Shown: positions 24,958-34,210 of the stretch, piece after piece
How the letters are laid out: the number at the start of each line of letters is the position of its first letter
Position numbering within the stretch: the first letter of the stretch is position 1
Assembly: GCF_011752975.1 (NCBI RefSeq)
Contig: NZ_VWWP01000008.1
Coordinates: 186,001 to 250,000, forward strand
DNA from: Chryseobacterium sp. Tr-659
GTDB taxonomy: Bacteria; Bacteroidota; Bacteroidia; Flavobacteriales; Weeksellaceae
Reading direction: 5' to 3'
Length of the DNA stretch: 64,000 bases
Notes under the pieces: generated by a model
The model's database searches: none
Seen by the model: only the letters and a program-made list of their open reading frames with translations
Told to the model about the DNA's origin: nothing
Program-made: the position numbers and the translations under genes

Positions 24958-27627
24958 ATGCTTATGTCAGAAAAACAAAGAGTTCCGGATATCTCATGGA
25001 AAAAATGGGGACCATACGTAAGTAACCGGGAATGGGGACTTGTGCGAGAGGATTACAGCGAAAACGGAGATGCTTGGAATTATACCAGCCATGATACCGC
25101 AGAAGCCAAAACATACCGCTGGGGGGAAGAGGGAATCTGTGGAATCTGTGACGATCTTCAGAAGATGGTCTTTTCCCTGGGATTCTGGAATAAGAAAGAT
25201 AAAATGGTGAAGGAACGTTTCTTCGGGCTTACGAACGGGCAAGGAAATCATGGTGAAGATGTGAAGGAATACTTTTATTATCTGGATTCTACACCCACGC
25301 ATTCTTACATGAAAATGTTGTACAAGTATCCCCAAAATGCCTTTCCTTATGAAGAATTGATAAGAATAAATGCGGAAAGAAATAAAAATGAGCCGGAATA
25401 TGAGCTCATTGACACGGGAATTTTTGATACCAATGAATATTTTGACATCTTTATCGAGTATGCGAAAGAAAGCCAGAATGATATTTTAATCAGAGTAACA
25501 GTTATCAATAAATCTGAAAATGAAGTTTCTCTTGTAATATTACCTACCGTCTGGTTCAGAAATACCTGGAACTGGGGGTATGATGATTATAAACCACAGT
25601 TACATGCAGAAGAAGCAAACAGAATTAAAGTCAGCCATCAGGATCTTGAGATAAAGAATATTTATGCAAAACAATCTTTAAAAACCCTGTTTTGTAATAA
25701 TGAAACGAATAACGAAAGACTTTATCAATCGTCCAATGAAGCCAGGTATTGTAAAGACGGGATTAATAATTTTGTGATGACGGGAAACTCGCAGTCTGTA
25801 AATCCTAAGAATATTGGAACCAAAGCGGCTTTTTTTATTGATGAAGATTTTAAAGGTAAAGAATCCAAAATATTTGAATTCAGAATATCTGATAAAGAGG
25901 TAAGAGAACCTTTCAATGATTTTGATGCTCTTTTCAAACAAAGGCAGAACGAAGCAGATGAATTTTATGCTGAAATCCAGAAAGGAATATCGTCAGAGGA
26001 TGAAAAACTGGTGCAAAGACAAGCATTTGCAGGAATGCTTTGGAATAAAATGTACTATCATTATAATGTTGAAAAATGGCTGAAAGGTGATCCTGCGGAA
26101 ATGCCACCACCTAAATCCAGAGAAAAAATAAGAAACTACGACTGGAAGCATCTTAACAATGAACATATCATCTCAATGCCCGATAAATGGGAGTATCCCT
26201 GGTATGCAACCTGGGATCTGGCTTTCCATACCATCAGTTTCTCACTGATTGATCCGGATTTTGCAAAACATCAGTTAAAACTTTTCCTGTTTGAATGGTA
26301 CATGCATCCCAATGGGCAGCTTCCCGCTTATGAATGGAATTTAAGTGACGTAAATCCCCCGGTACATGCGTGGGCTGTTTTCAGGGTATTTAAAATTGAT
26401 GAATACTTAAGAGATAAGCCTGATCTGGAATTTCTGGAGAGTGCTTTTCAAAAATTACTGATGAATTTTACCTGGTGGGTGAATAAAAAAGACCTTAATG
26501 GTAATAATATTTTTGAAGGAGGTTTCTTAGGGCTTGATAATATTGGTGTTTTCGACAGAAATTCAGTTCTTCCGAACGGAGAACAGCTGGAGCAGTCGGA
26601 TGGTACAAGCTGGATGGCCATGTTTGCTTTGAATATGATGCGGATTGCTTTAGAATTGGCACTATACAATAATGTATATGAAGAAATGGCAATGAAGTTT
26701 TTTGAACACTTTCTGGCGATTGCCAATTCTCTGGATAATATGGGTGACGAAAATTTCAGTCTGTGGGATGAAGAGGATGAATTCTTTTATGATGCCATCG
26801 CTTCCAATGACGGGACACACATGTATTTAAGGCTAAGAACTATCGTTGGACTGATCCCGATGTTTGCCGTTGAGGTAATAGACGATGAAATGATTGAAAA
26901 TCTGCCCAACTTCAAGAAAAGAATGAAATGGGTACTGGAGAATAAACCCGAACTGGCCTCTCTGGTTTCAAGATGGGAAGTTAAAGGACAGGATTCAAAG
27001 CATCTTTTATCTTTACTTCGGGGGCATCGCTTAAAAAGATTATTAAGCAGAATGCTGAATCCCAATGAGTTTTTAAGTGAGTATGGGGTGCGGGCTCTTT
27101 CCAAAGAATATGAAAATAATCCATATACCTTAAATTTGAACGATACTGATTATAGCGTAAAATATACACCTGCAGAAAGTGACAGCGGGCTTTTCGGTGG
27201 GAACAGCAACTGGCGCGGACCGGTATGGTTTCCTATTAATTTTCTGATTATTGATAGTCTTCAACGGTTTTTCTTCTACTACAGCCCAGATTTCTTGGTG
27301 GAATATCCTACAGGAAGCGGAAATTATTCAAACCTGGATCAGATTGCCGATTCTTTGAATAAAAGGCTTGCAAAGATATTTCTAAAAGGAGAGAATGGGA
27401 AGCGCCCGGTGCATGGTCAATATGAAAGATTCCAGACAGACCCTGATTTTAAGGACTATATCCTGTTCTATGAGTATTTCCATGGTGACAACGGCCGTGG
27501 AGTAGGAGCTTCACATCAGACCGGCTGGACAGGGCTTATCGCAAAAATTCTGCAGCCCAGATTTTCCAAAAAAGAAATAGCAGAATCTGAAACCGAAATG
27601 CCTGAAGATATAAATAAAGAAAGCTAA
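24958..27627 (+). CDS. GH63-like glucosidase (MGH1 family)
   Basis: An 889-residue cytoplasmic-type protein (no signal peptide) of the glycoside hydrolase 63 / MGH1-like group with an (alpha/alpha)6 barrel. Telling segments are KWEYPWYATWDLAFHTISFS, LFLFEWYMHPNGQLPAYEWN, SDVNPPVHAWAVFR, the repeated barrel-loop strings LGLDNIGVFDR and QSDGTSWMAMFALNMM, SGLFGGNSNWRGPVWFPINFL and the end GASHQTGWTGLIAKIL. Relatives hydrolyse alpha-glucosidic bonds in oligosaccharides or glucosylglycerate-type solutes. I use the ATG at 24958; the ATG at 24964 (MSEKQRVP) is equally possible. An upstream TTG adds nothing typical. It is paired with the glucose-dehydrogenase-like gene. Confidence 0.87.
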   Translation: MLMSEKQRVPDISWKKWGPYVSNREWGLVREDYSENGDAWNYTSHDTAEAKTYRWGEEGICGICDDLQKMVFSLGFWNKKDKMVKERFFGLTNGQGNHGEDVKEYFYYLDSTPTHSYMKMLYKYPQNAFPYEELIRINAERNKNEPEYELIDTGIFDTNEYFDIFIEYAKESQNDILIRVTVINKSENEVSLVILPTVWFRNTWNWGYDDYKPQLHAEEANRIKVSHQDLEIKNIYAKQSLKTLFCNNETNNERLYQSSNEARYCKDGINNFVMTGNSQSVNPKNIGTKAAFFIDEDFKGKESKIFEFRISDKEVREPFNDFDALFKQRQNEADEFYAEIQKGISSEDEKLVQRQAFAGMLWNKMYYHYNVEKWLKGDPAEMPPPKSREKIRNYDWKHLNNEHIISMPDKWEYPWYATWDLAFHTISFSLIDPDFAKHQLKLFLFEWYMHPNGQLPAYEWNLSDVNPPVHAWAVFRVFKIDEYLRDKPDLEFLESAFQKLLMNFTWWVNKKDLNGNNIFEGGFLGLDNIGVFDRNSVLPNGEQLEQSDGTSWMAMFALNMMRIALELALYNNVYEEMAMKFFEHFLAIANSLDNMGDENFSLWDEEDEFFYDAIASNDGTHMYLRLRTIVGLIPMFAVEVIDDEMIENLPNFKKRMKWVLENKPELASLVSRWEVKGQDSKHLLSLLRGHRLKRLLSRMLNPNEFLSEYGVRALSKEYENNPYTLNLNDTDYSVKYTPAESDSGLFGGNSNWRGPVWFPINFLIIDSLQRFFFYYSPDFLVEYPTGSGNYSNLDQIADSLNKRLAKIFLKGENGKRPVHGQYERFQTDPDFKDYILFYEYFHGDNGRGVGASHQTGWTGLIAKILQPRFSKKEIAESETEMPEDINKES

Positions 27628-27658
27628 TGCATAAACGCAGTTTTCCCTGTCTCTTTAA

Positions 27659-28345
27659 TTATTCGAATATCTGTTGTATAATTTCAAGTGATGCAGGTGT
27701 TTTGAAATCTGTGATATGATAGTGATAATACACCAAAAGGCTGTCCAGAAAGTCCTTTCTTAAAGAGGATGGGATTTTTGTGACATAAAAATGGTCTGCA
27801 CATAGCGCTTCTTTCCATAATAGGGAAATTTCTTCATTGAACAGCTGGTGAGTGATACCTTTGGAAAAAGTACCCGTTTCCGGATCTAAAAAACTTCCGT
27901 CACTTAATAGCGGAGCAACTCCCTGGATTTTTAAAACAGCAAGCAGAAAAAGCAGATGAGCCTGATAGTTTTTGTGGGTTAGTTCATAAATAAAATCATC
28001 GATGCCTGAGAAAATCGGAATATTCTTATCCTCATACTTTAGAATCTGATTCAAAAAATCAGATATAAAAAATATAATGGTGTTGACCTTTATGTCAGTA
28101 TAGATATCATTGTTCTTGACCAGTTCAAACTTTGAAACTGATTGTATCCCATTACCTCTGGCATGGCTTAATGAAAAATTAAGCTTGTTTAATGGCTGCA
28201 GCAGGGCTTTTTTCTTATTCCTTTTGGAGTAAATTCCTTTAAGGAAATAGCTCTGAAACCCCTCTTCTTCGGTAAAACAATGCAAGACAGCATCATTTTC
28301 TCCATATTTTATAAAAGAAAGTAAAAAACCGTTTTGTGAATTCAT
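27659..28345 (-). CDS. recO: DNA repair protein RecO
   Basis: A 228-residue RecO protein. The N-terminal OB fold begins NGFLLSFIKYGENDAVLHCFTEEEG, then YFLKGIYSKRNKKKALLQPLNKLNF. The helical C-terminal domain carries LLFLLAVLKIQGVAPLL and DPETGTF. RecO loads RecA and anneals DNA in the RecFOR gap-repair pathway. The zinc-binding cysteines found in some RecO proteins are absent here, as is common in Bacteroidota. Its start codon overlaps the stop codon of porZ in a TAATG arrangement, making it the last gene of a four-gene operon. It ends 31 nt from the convergent glucosidase gene. Confidence 0.92.
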   Translation of the reverse strand: MNSQNGFLLSFIKYGENDAVLHCFTEEEGFQSYFLKGIYSKRNKKKALLQPLNKLNFSLSHARGNGIQSVSKFELVKNNDIYTDIKVNTIIFFISDFLNQILKYEDKNIPIFSGIDDFIYELTHKNYQAHLLFLLAVLKIQGVAPLLSDGSFLDPETGTFSKGITHQLFNEEISLLWKEALCADHFYVTKIPSSLRKDFLDSLLVYYHYHITDFKTPASLEIIQQIFE

Positions 28346-30594
28346 TAATTAACCACTCCTATTTTGGCTGTAGCTTTATCCGATCCGTCTTCATTAGTCA
28401 TCAGAACAAAATAAATTCCAGATGCTACTCTTGTTCCTTTCTGGTTATTGAGATCCCATTCATAATAACCGCCTCTTGCCACAGCTGAATGTACTACATT
28501 TCCTGCAGCGTCCACAATTCTGATGTTGGTCTTTTCGGCCAATCCTTTTATGGTAACTTTTCCTTTAAAGTTAGAATAGACAACCGGGTTAGGATACACC
28601 AGTACATCCCCGAAATTGGAAGTTACATCAGTAACATCTGACTGGTATGTTACAATGCCATTGTAAGTGACAAAATATACTTTTCCTGTTTTCTTATCGA
28701 TCTTAATATCCGTAATACTATTGGTGGGAAGAGGGGAGTTTTCTTTGGTGAAGTGTCTGATGGTTTTCTGGCCATCAGAAGAGAGATAGTATACACCACC
28801 TCCGTCAATAGATACCCATTTATTGTCTCCGCCATCCACTGCGATCTGAAGAACTGCAGATTCCCTGAAGAGTTCTTCACCCAACCCATTTTGTTCTATT
28901 ACAATTGGCTCTAGTTTGGGATGAGCCGTTTTTATTTCTGATGCTGCATTGGACATTACTCTTAAGCCTCCGTCTGTCCCGATCCAGGCATCTCCGGATT
29001 TGTCAAATGCAACAGATAAGATACCTCCACCTGAAAGACCATTAGATTCAGAAAGGATATAATCGCTATCATCGGAAAGATTGGTTGGGTTTTTATAATC
29101 ATACACCCAGAAGTTGGCAGATCTTGGCAGGGGTGTCCATAACATATTTTCATAGAAAACAGGCTTCTGTACACCATCACTGGCAATAACATATTTTTTT
29201 ATGATAAAATCGTCAGAAGCTTTATCATAGATTCCTATAGAAGGGTTTCCGTCATTAAATCCGAAAGATACAAAAAGGTTGTTCTGAGGATCTGTTGCAA
29301 AACCCACAGGACGTCTGTAATAAGGTTGTGCGCCAAGGTTGTAATACTTTACAAAATCAAAATCTTTGCTCGTAGTATTATATTTCATCCTATAGACACC
29401 ATTATCGAACATTGTATAATTGGTAAAGAATATTTCGTTGTGATCATAGGGATTTATTGTGGCATCCAGGATATTTATAGATTTTGGATTATTCACAAAA
29501 TAAGAAGGATAAATCCATTCTGTTCCGTTAAAATAATAGAAGCCTGGCTTTTTGGGGTTGATAGCAGGTTCATTATAATTATTGGCTCTGGCTCCGGTGG
29601 AAACCAGTAATTGATTATTGTCAAACAGGTTAATATTATAAGCAATATTCATATAAGGCCCGGATGGTTTATATGTATTATTACTTTCGTCTTTTATTCC
29701 GGATAATACAGTTCCGCCAAGAATTTTTCCACTGGCTGTTATCGCTGTGTTGCATTCCTCACCAAGACTTATTGAGTTTTGTGATACCCCGTTTACACCA
29801 TAAGTATAAACTCTGTTGTCCGTTACAATAATGTTGCTGGGGGTAATGACAACATCCCGGATATTTCCGAAAGATGTTGGAAGTTGTATAGGCGTACCGT
29901 TATTATATATAAATGCAGCTGTAGCTGTTGAAAAAACAAGTTCGGATTCAGAATCTACATGTTTGAATGCCCCGGGAATCTCAGTTGTCCAAGTAGAATA
30001 TACCGGGAAAGTAGTATTCATTTCATGGCTTTTTAAGCCGGTGTTGGTTACAGAATATACCTTATTTCCAAATATAGTAGCTTCGTTGCTCGCCTGATAT
30101 ACTCCTCCACTTAAAAAGAACGTGGAATCTCCAAATTCTTTCTTTTTAAGGTTAAAGATAGAAAGCCCATATCCTACGGAAATAACCGCCTGGTCTCCTG
30201 TAATAGAGATATGATTGATCTTTTTGTTTCCATTATAGCCGGTAGCAATAGGAATATCAACAATATATTTGATTTCCTGCGGTGTAATGATATCCATAGA
30301 ACCGTTATCATAACCGATAAGACCTATTTTGGTCTGAGGATTATAATCAAAAGCGGTTATTCCGGTATTATGCAGACCGTTGGCTTTGGATAACTTCGTA
30401 ATTTCTCCTGTTGCTATTGTATAGTAGAATATTCCGTTTTCTGTGGCTGCAATTATTTTTCCATTGTCTTCTTTCATAGCAAAGACATTATTGTAGGAAA
30501 AAAGATCTGCCCACCTTTTTGAAGAAATGACCTGAGCTTTTATAAATTGCAGGGAGGCTAAAATACCAAGAGAAATTATAGAAAGTTTTTTCAT
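28345..30594 (-). CDS. porZ: PorZ-like T9SS protein with double beta-propeller and type A sorting domain
   Basis: A 749-residue exported protein (signal MKKLSIISLGILASLQFIKA). The N-terminus VISSKRWADLFSYNNVFAM, then KIIAATENGIFYYTIATGEI and HNTGITAFDYNPQTKIGLIG match the PorZ beta-propeller. More propeller blades follow, including GLSGGGILSVAFDKSGDAWI. The C-terminus (VLVYPNPVVYSNFKGKVTIK, then ASGIYFVLMTN) is a type A T9SS sorting domain. PorZ sits on the cell surface and, in Porphyromonas gingivalis, works in the T9SS attachment complex that anchors substrates to A-LPS. In this window it lies between a nucleotidase pair and recO, with gaps of 1 nt or overlaps. Confidence 0.85.
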   Translation of the reverse strand: MKKLSIISLGILASLQFIKAQVISSKRWADLFSYNNVFAMKEDNGKIIAATENGIFYYTIATGEITKLSKANGLHNTGITAFDYNPQTKIGLIGYDNGSMDIITPQEIKYIVDIPIATGYNGNKKINHISITGDQAVISVGYGLSIFNLKKKEFGDSTFFLSGGVYQASNEATIFGNKVYSVTNTGLKSHEMNTTFPVYSTWTTEIPGAFKHVDSESELVFSTATAAFIYNNGTPIQLPTSFGNIRDVVITPSNIIVTDNRVYTYGVNGVSQNSISLGEECNTAITASGKILGGTVLSGIKDESNNTYKPSGPYMNIAYNINLFDNNQLLVSTGARANNYNEPAINPKKPGFYYFNGTEWIYPSYFVNNPKSINILDATINPYDHNEIFFTNYTMFDNGVYRMKYNTTSKDFDFVKYYNLGAQPYYRRPVGFATDPQNNLFVSFGFNDGNPSIGIYDKASDDFIIKKYVIASDGVQKPVFYENMLWTPLPRSANFWVYDYKNPTNLSDDSDYILSESNGLSGGGILSVAFDKSGDAWIGTDGGLRVMSNAASEIKTAHPKLEPIVIEQNGLGEELFRESAVLQIAVDGGDNKWVSIDGGGVYYLSSDGQKTIRHFTKENSPLPTNSITDIKIDKKTGKVYFVTYNGIVTYQSDVTDVTSNFGDVLVYPNPVVYSNFKGKVTIKGLAEKTNIRIVDAAGNVVHSAVARGGYYEWDLNNQKGTRVASGIYFVLMTNEDGSDKATAKIGVVN

Positions 30595-30595
30595 A

Positions 30596-31546
30596 TTATG
30601 CGGTTATGCTGCTGTCTATTACCTGATTGTTCCAGGAGATATGCTGTACGTTTTTGTTTGTATCAAAATAAAAATCTATTCTACCTAAAAGAAGACCTGC
30701 CCATCCAACCTGGTTAACAAGTACATTTTTGCCCTGTCTGTTGGTATAAGACTGAGGTTCTGGTAAGAATGTATGAGTATGACCTCCCAGAATTATATCA
30801 ATATTCTCTGTGTTGGCCGCTAAAATTTTATCACTTATTTTATTAGGTTCATCTTTATAGTCGTAACCTATATGGGATAAACAAATAACAAGATCACATT
30901 GCTGATCCTTTTTAAGGAAATTGGAATAATGCTGAGCTACATCAATCGGGTTAGAGTAAACGGTTTCTCCATACTGTTTTTTGCCTACAAGGCCATCCAG
31001 CTGAATTCCAACCCCGAAAATTCCCACTTTGATTCCATTCTTATTAAAGATTTTATACTGAGAAGTTTTTCCGTCCAGAATTGTGTTTTTGAAATCATAA
31101 TTAGAGCAGATAAAAGGAAATTCTGCATTTGGAAGTACCTTTAAAAATCCTTCCAGTCCGTTATCAAAATCATGATTACCCATGGTAGAGGCATCATACT
31201 TCATCATAGACATTAATTTAAATTCCAGTTCTCCTCCAAAGAAGTTAAAATAGGGTGTTCCCTGGAAAATATCACCTGAATCAAGCAGTAATACATTGTT
31301 CTCCTGATTTCTGATCTGCTGAATCAGGCTTGCTCTTCTTGCAAATCCTCCCTGATTGGGATTCCTTGTATAGCTGGCATCAAAAGGTTCTATTCTGCTA
31401 TGCTGATCATTGGTATGAAGAATAGTCAGTTTGTTTGCGGATTTTAATTTCAGAACGTTTAATTCTTCCGCCATCATCATATTGGGAGCTAAAGCCATTG
31501 CTAAAGATCCACCTCCTATTGCCTTTAAAAAACTTTTTCTATCCAT
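30596..31546 (-). CDS. Metallophosphatase half of a split 5'-nucleotidase
   Basis: A 316-residue calcineurin-like phosphoesterase with a twin-arginine-like or signal segment (MDRKSFLKAIGGGSLAMALA). The metal motifs are complete: ILHTNDQHSR (D and H), LLDSGDIFQG, TMGNHDFDNG, VICLSHIG and ILGGHTHTF. This is the N-terminal catalytic domain of UshA-type 5'-nucleotidases, without their substrate-binding domain. That second domain is encoded by the gene immediately upstream, whose stop codon overlaps this start codon (TAATG). The two products probably work together outside the inner membrane on nucleotides or related phosphoesters. Separate genes for the halves are known in Bacteroidota. Confidence 0.9.
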   Translation of the reverse strand: MDRKSFLKAIGGGSLAMALAPNMMMAEELNVLKLKSANKLTILHTNDQHSRIEPFDASYTRNPNQGGFARRASLIQQIRNQENNVLLLDSGDIFQGTPYFNFFGGELEFKLMSMMKYDASTMGNHDFDNGLEGFLKVLPNAEFPFICSNYDFKNTILDGKTSQYKIFNKNGIKVGIFGVGIQLDGLVGKKQYGETVYSNPIDVAQHYSNFLKKDQQCDLVICLSHIGYDYKDEPNKISDKILAANTENIDIILGGHTHTFLPEPQSYTNRQGKNVLVNQVGWAGLLLGRIDFYFDTNKNVQHISWNNQVIDSSITA

Positions 31547-32304
31547 TATTTCTTACCGATAAAATTTAAACGAACATCTGTAGCGGGAACTATCTCAGGA
31601 TTTTTTTTGAAATATTCAATATATAAATCTCTGAGCTTTACACCTGTCGGGATTGCTTCTCCTTTTGCAAAGAATTTCATATTGTCGCCTCCCAGGGCAA
31701 GATAATCTGATGTGGCAATATAATAGTCTTTGTTCGGCTCAGGTGTTTTTCCATTAATTAAAGATTTAGATAACTGTCCGTTTTTTGTTTCAATATATAA
31801 ATGTGAAACCGGATTATTAACCTGAGTTTTTGCATAATAATCAAAAAGTGCCTGCAGATCAGTACCTTTCATTTTTACAATAATCAATTCGTTTTCGAAA
31901 GGCATTACTTCAAAAAGATTTTTAAGAAAAATATCTCCCTTTCCGATAGTAGTACGGATTCCCCCGATATTGATCAATGCGGCATCTGCATTCTGTTTAA
32001 GATGAGCTTGTAGCCAGTCATTGCCTCCCTCAAATGTATAATCCGCTAAAAGATTTCCCAGATTGCTGTTATTACCTTGTTTCGTAAGATCTACACTGGT
32101 ATGCGAGATCTTCTGGTTCATTTCCTTATCAAGTTTTTGCTTATAAGGTTCAATAACTTTTACAAATGCCTCATCATTCTTAAGCTCGTTATTAATAGAA
32201 ATATTTTTCTGGGTCTTTACATTCACAAGCGACGGTGCGGAAACCGTTTTGCATGCTGTAAGAGATGCCAGAGCAATTCCTAGTAACAAGAATTTATTTT
32301 TCAT
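31546..32304 (-). CDS. 5'-nucleotidase C-terminal domain lipoprotein
   Basis: A 252-residue lipoprotein (MKNKFLLLGIALASLTACK; lipidated Cys 18) made of a 5'-nucleotidase C-terminal, substrate-binding domain. Typical strings are SNLGNLLADYTFEGG, ADAALINIGGIRTTIGKGDI, LFEVMPFENELIIVKMKG and YIATSDYLALGGDNMKFF. I chose the ATG at 32304, because the -7 promoter element on this strand (32330-32323) covers the upstream ATG. It is the first gene of an operon with the catalytic half, porZ and recO. Its lipid anchor would tether the two-part enzyme to a membrane. Confidence 0.88.
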   Translation of the reverse strand: MKNKFLLLGIALASLTACKTVSAPSLVNVKTQKNISINNELKNDEAFVKVIEPYKQKLDKEMNQKISHTSVDLTKQGNNSNLGNLLADYTFEGGNDWLQAHLKQNADAALINIGGIRTTIGKGDIFLKNLFEVMPFENELIIVKMKGTDLQALFDYYAKTQVNNPVSHLYIETKNGQLSKSLINGKTPEPNKDYYIATSDYLALGGDNMKFFAKGEAIPTGVKLRDLYIEYFKKNPEIVPATDVRLNFIGKK

Positions 32305-32322
32305 AATATCTTTTAGTATATG

Positions 32323-32330
32323 CAAATATA
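32323..32330 (-). promoter_or_regulatory. -7 element of the nucleotidase/porZ/recO operon
   Basis: Read on the minus strand this is TATATTTG. Transcription would start near 32317, which decides the start codon at 32304 for the first gene. Confidence 0.65.
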
Positions 32331-32384
32331 ACTATATGTATAATAAAACATTATTATTTATTATAAATTCTTATTGTAAATGAT

Positions 32385-32392
32385 TAAATTTG
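32385..32392 (+). promoter_or_regulatory. dapA: -7 element of dapA
   Basis: TAAATTTG fits TAnnTTTG and lies 19 nt before the dapA ATG. It is divergent from the promoter at 32323-32330. Confidence 0.55.
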
Positions 32393-32411
32393 GCAAAAAT
32401 AATTCGAACAG

Positions 32412-33284
32412 ATGAGCATTTTAAAAGGAGTAGGTGTTGCTTTGGTGACGCCCTTTAATGAAGATTTATCCGTTGACTTCGAAAGTTTAACAAAACTTGT
32501 CGAATTTAATATTGAGAACGGAACCAATTATTTGGTAGTGTTGGGAACTACGGCAGAAGCCGCAACGCTTTCTGAAGAGGAGAAGAAACAGGTAATTGAG
32601 CATATCATTAAGGTAAATAATAAACGCCTTCCTTTGGTATTAGGAATTGGCGGCAACAATACTCTGGATGTCAAGAAACAGATAGAAGAAGCAGATCTTT
32701 CTGCATTTGAAGCAGTACTTTCCGTATCTCCATATTATAACAAACCTAATCAGGAAGGGCTTTATCAGCATTATAAGGCTTTGGCTTCCACAGGAAAAAA
32801 TATTATCATTTATAATGTTCCTTCAAGAACCGGTCAGAATGTGGAAGCAGATACTACAATTCGTCTTGCAAAAGAATTCCCGAATTTATTTATGATCAAA
32901 GAAGCAGCACCGAATATTCTACAATATTTTGATATTCTTAGAAAGAAACCTGAAGGCTTTTCTTTGGTTTCCGGAGATGATGAATATACACTGCCTGTAA
33001 CGCTGGCGGGAGGACAAGGTGTAATTTCTGTGATTGGACAGGCGTATCCTAAAGAGTTCTCAACTATGGTACAGCTTGCTTTTGATGGTAAAGTGAAAGA
33101 GGCTTATGAGATCCACAATAAGTTGGTAGATATCACCCGTCTGATCTTTGCAGAAGGAAACCCTTGCGGGATTAAAGTGATTTTAGCTGAAAAAGGAATC
33201 ATTAAAAACTATTTAAGACTTCCATTGGTGGCAGCTTCAGAAGGGCTTTATGCAAAAATTAAAGCTGAAATGAGCAATATCTAA
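32412..33284 (+). CDS. dapA: 4-hydroxy-tetrahydrodipicolinate synthase
   Basis: A 290-residue TIM-barrel aldolase that condenses pyruvate with aspartate semialdehyde, the first committed step of lysine and diaminopimelate synthesis. Landmarks are GVGVALVTPFNEDLSVD, the variant GTTAEAATLSEEEK in place of the usual GTTGE, VLSVSPYYNKPNQEGLYQHY, IIIYNVPSRTGQNVE with the catalytic Tyr, FMIKEAAPN with the Schiff-base Lys, SLVSGDDEYTLPVTLAGGQG and the end GIIKNYLRLPL. The GTTAE variant keeps the two Thr residues. Length matches the family. The gene is monocistronic, with a hairpin terminator about 80 nt after the stop codon. Confidence 0.95.
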   Translation: MSILKGVGVALVTPFNEDLSVDFESLTKLVEFNIENGTNYLVVLGTTAEAATLSEEEKKQVIEHIIKVNNKRLPLVLGIGGNNTLDVKKQIEEADLSAFEAVLSVSPYYNKPNQEGLYQHYKALASTGKNIIIYNVPSRTGQNVEADTTIRLAKEFPNLFMIKEAAPNILQYFDILRKKPEGFSLVSGDDEYTLPVTLAGGQGVISVIGQAYPKEFSTMVQLAFDGKVKEAYEIHNKLVDITRLIFAEGNPCGIKVILAEKGIIKNYLRLPLVAASEGLYAKIKAEMSNI

Positions 33285-33364
33285 AAATGTTAAATTTAAG
33301 CTGGCTGTAAGTTTACATTTTCATTACAGCACAAAATTGACAATTAATAATTGGAAATATAAAG

Positions 33365-33393
33365 GTGAAAGGCTCCGGCTTTTCACTTTTTTT
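33365..33393 (+). terminator. Terminator after dapA
   Basis: The 9-bp stem GTGAAAGGC / GCTTTTCAC (one G-U pair) with loop TCCG is followed by a run of seven Ts. Confidence 0.85.
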
Positions 33394-33412
33394 AATCAAA
33401 ATACAATATAAT

Positions 33413-33916
33413 ATGAAATTAACACAAGCTACAGAAAAGGACATTCCTTTAATTCAGGATTTGGCCAGAAGGTCATGGGAAAATGCATATGCAGAAATAC
33501 TTTCGGTTGATCAGATGGACTATATGCTTTCGGAAATGTATTCTGAAACTGAGATTAAAAGCCATCTTCTGAATCCTGATTATCATTATTACTTAATTCA
33601 GGATGAAACTACGGGCTTATATGATGGTTTTATTGGTTATCAGCATAATTATGAAAATCTTACTACAAAACTTCACCGCATTTATTTAGTTCCGGAAAGT
33701 AAAGGAAAAGGTTTTGGTAAAGAAGCACTTTTATTCCTGAATGAAAAAGTTTCTGAAAACGGGAATGACCGAATTATTCTGAATGTCAACAAATATAATT
33801 CTGCCAGGAACTTCTATGAGTCCCAAGGATACAGAGTTTATGGGGAAGGCGTTTTTGATATTGGAAACGGTTTTGTAATGGATGATTATATGATGGAATT
33901 TCTAATTCACAAATAA
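33413..33916 (+). CDS. GNAT family N-acetyltransferase
   Basis: A 167-residue acetyltransferase. It starts MKLTQATEKDIPLIQDLARR, the common GNAT opening, and carries motif A as RIYLVPESKGKGFGKEALLF, followed by ILNVNKYNSARNFYESQGYR. The sequence resembles PaiA-type and related small-molecule acetyltransferases, but the substrate cannot be told. I chose the ATG at 33413, because an earlier in-frame codon lies inside the dapA terminator hairpin. It is transcribed alone. Confidence 0.9.
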   Translation: MKLTQATEKDIPLIQDLARRSWENAYAEILSVDQMDYMLSEMYSETEIKSHLLNPDYHYYLIQDETTGLYDGFIGYQHNYENLTTKLHRIYLVPESKGKGFGKEALLFLNEKVSENGNDRIILNVNKYNSARNFYESQGYRVYGEGVFDIGNGFVMDDYMMEFLIHK

Positions 33917-34210
33917 ATGACTTAAAATTTTGTAACTTTATCTTATAATTCTATAACAAGTGACTTCTTTTTTTGGTTCATCTTTGCTTCAGAACCAAAT
34001 CACTTATAACAATACATTCATATGCTTGGTTTTGAGCTGAATCAGCTTTTTATCAGTATATTTTTTTCATCCTTAGTGTTTAAATTCCTGTATTCTTTAA
34101 TGCAGGAGTTTTTTCGTATATGTGCAAAGTTAAAAAAATATATTTCTATTTCACTTTTAAATGAAATAAATTATTATATTTACTAAAAAATTGGCTTTAT
34201 TTATACTAGG
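33917..34210. other. Intergenic region with hairpins, possible small RNA
   Basis: 294 nt without a convincing gene. A two-part hairpin is formed by AAGTGA (33958-33963) with TCACTT (34000-34005) and TTTGGTTC (33972-33979) with GAACCAAA (33992-33999). A CATCTTTG, one base from a -7 element, lies at about 33979-33986. A terminator follows at 34084-34114. A 54-codon frame from 34021 looks random. Confidence 0.35.
34084..34114 (+). terminator. Terminator-like hairpin
   Basis: The 9-bp stem ATTCCTGTA / TGCAGGAGT, with two G-U pairs and an 8-nt loop, is followed by six Ts. It lies about 170 nt after the GNAT stop codon, so it may end that transcript or an independent short RNA. Confidence 0.65.

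Noticed and set aside
34021-34185. 54-codon frame before the AraC-type gene
   Set aside because: It crosses a terminator hairpin, is biased to F, L, I and S as AT-rich DNA dictates, and has no promoter or duplicate.
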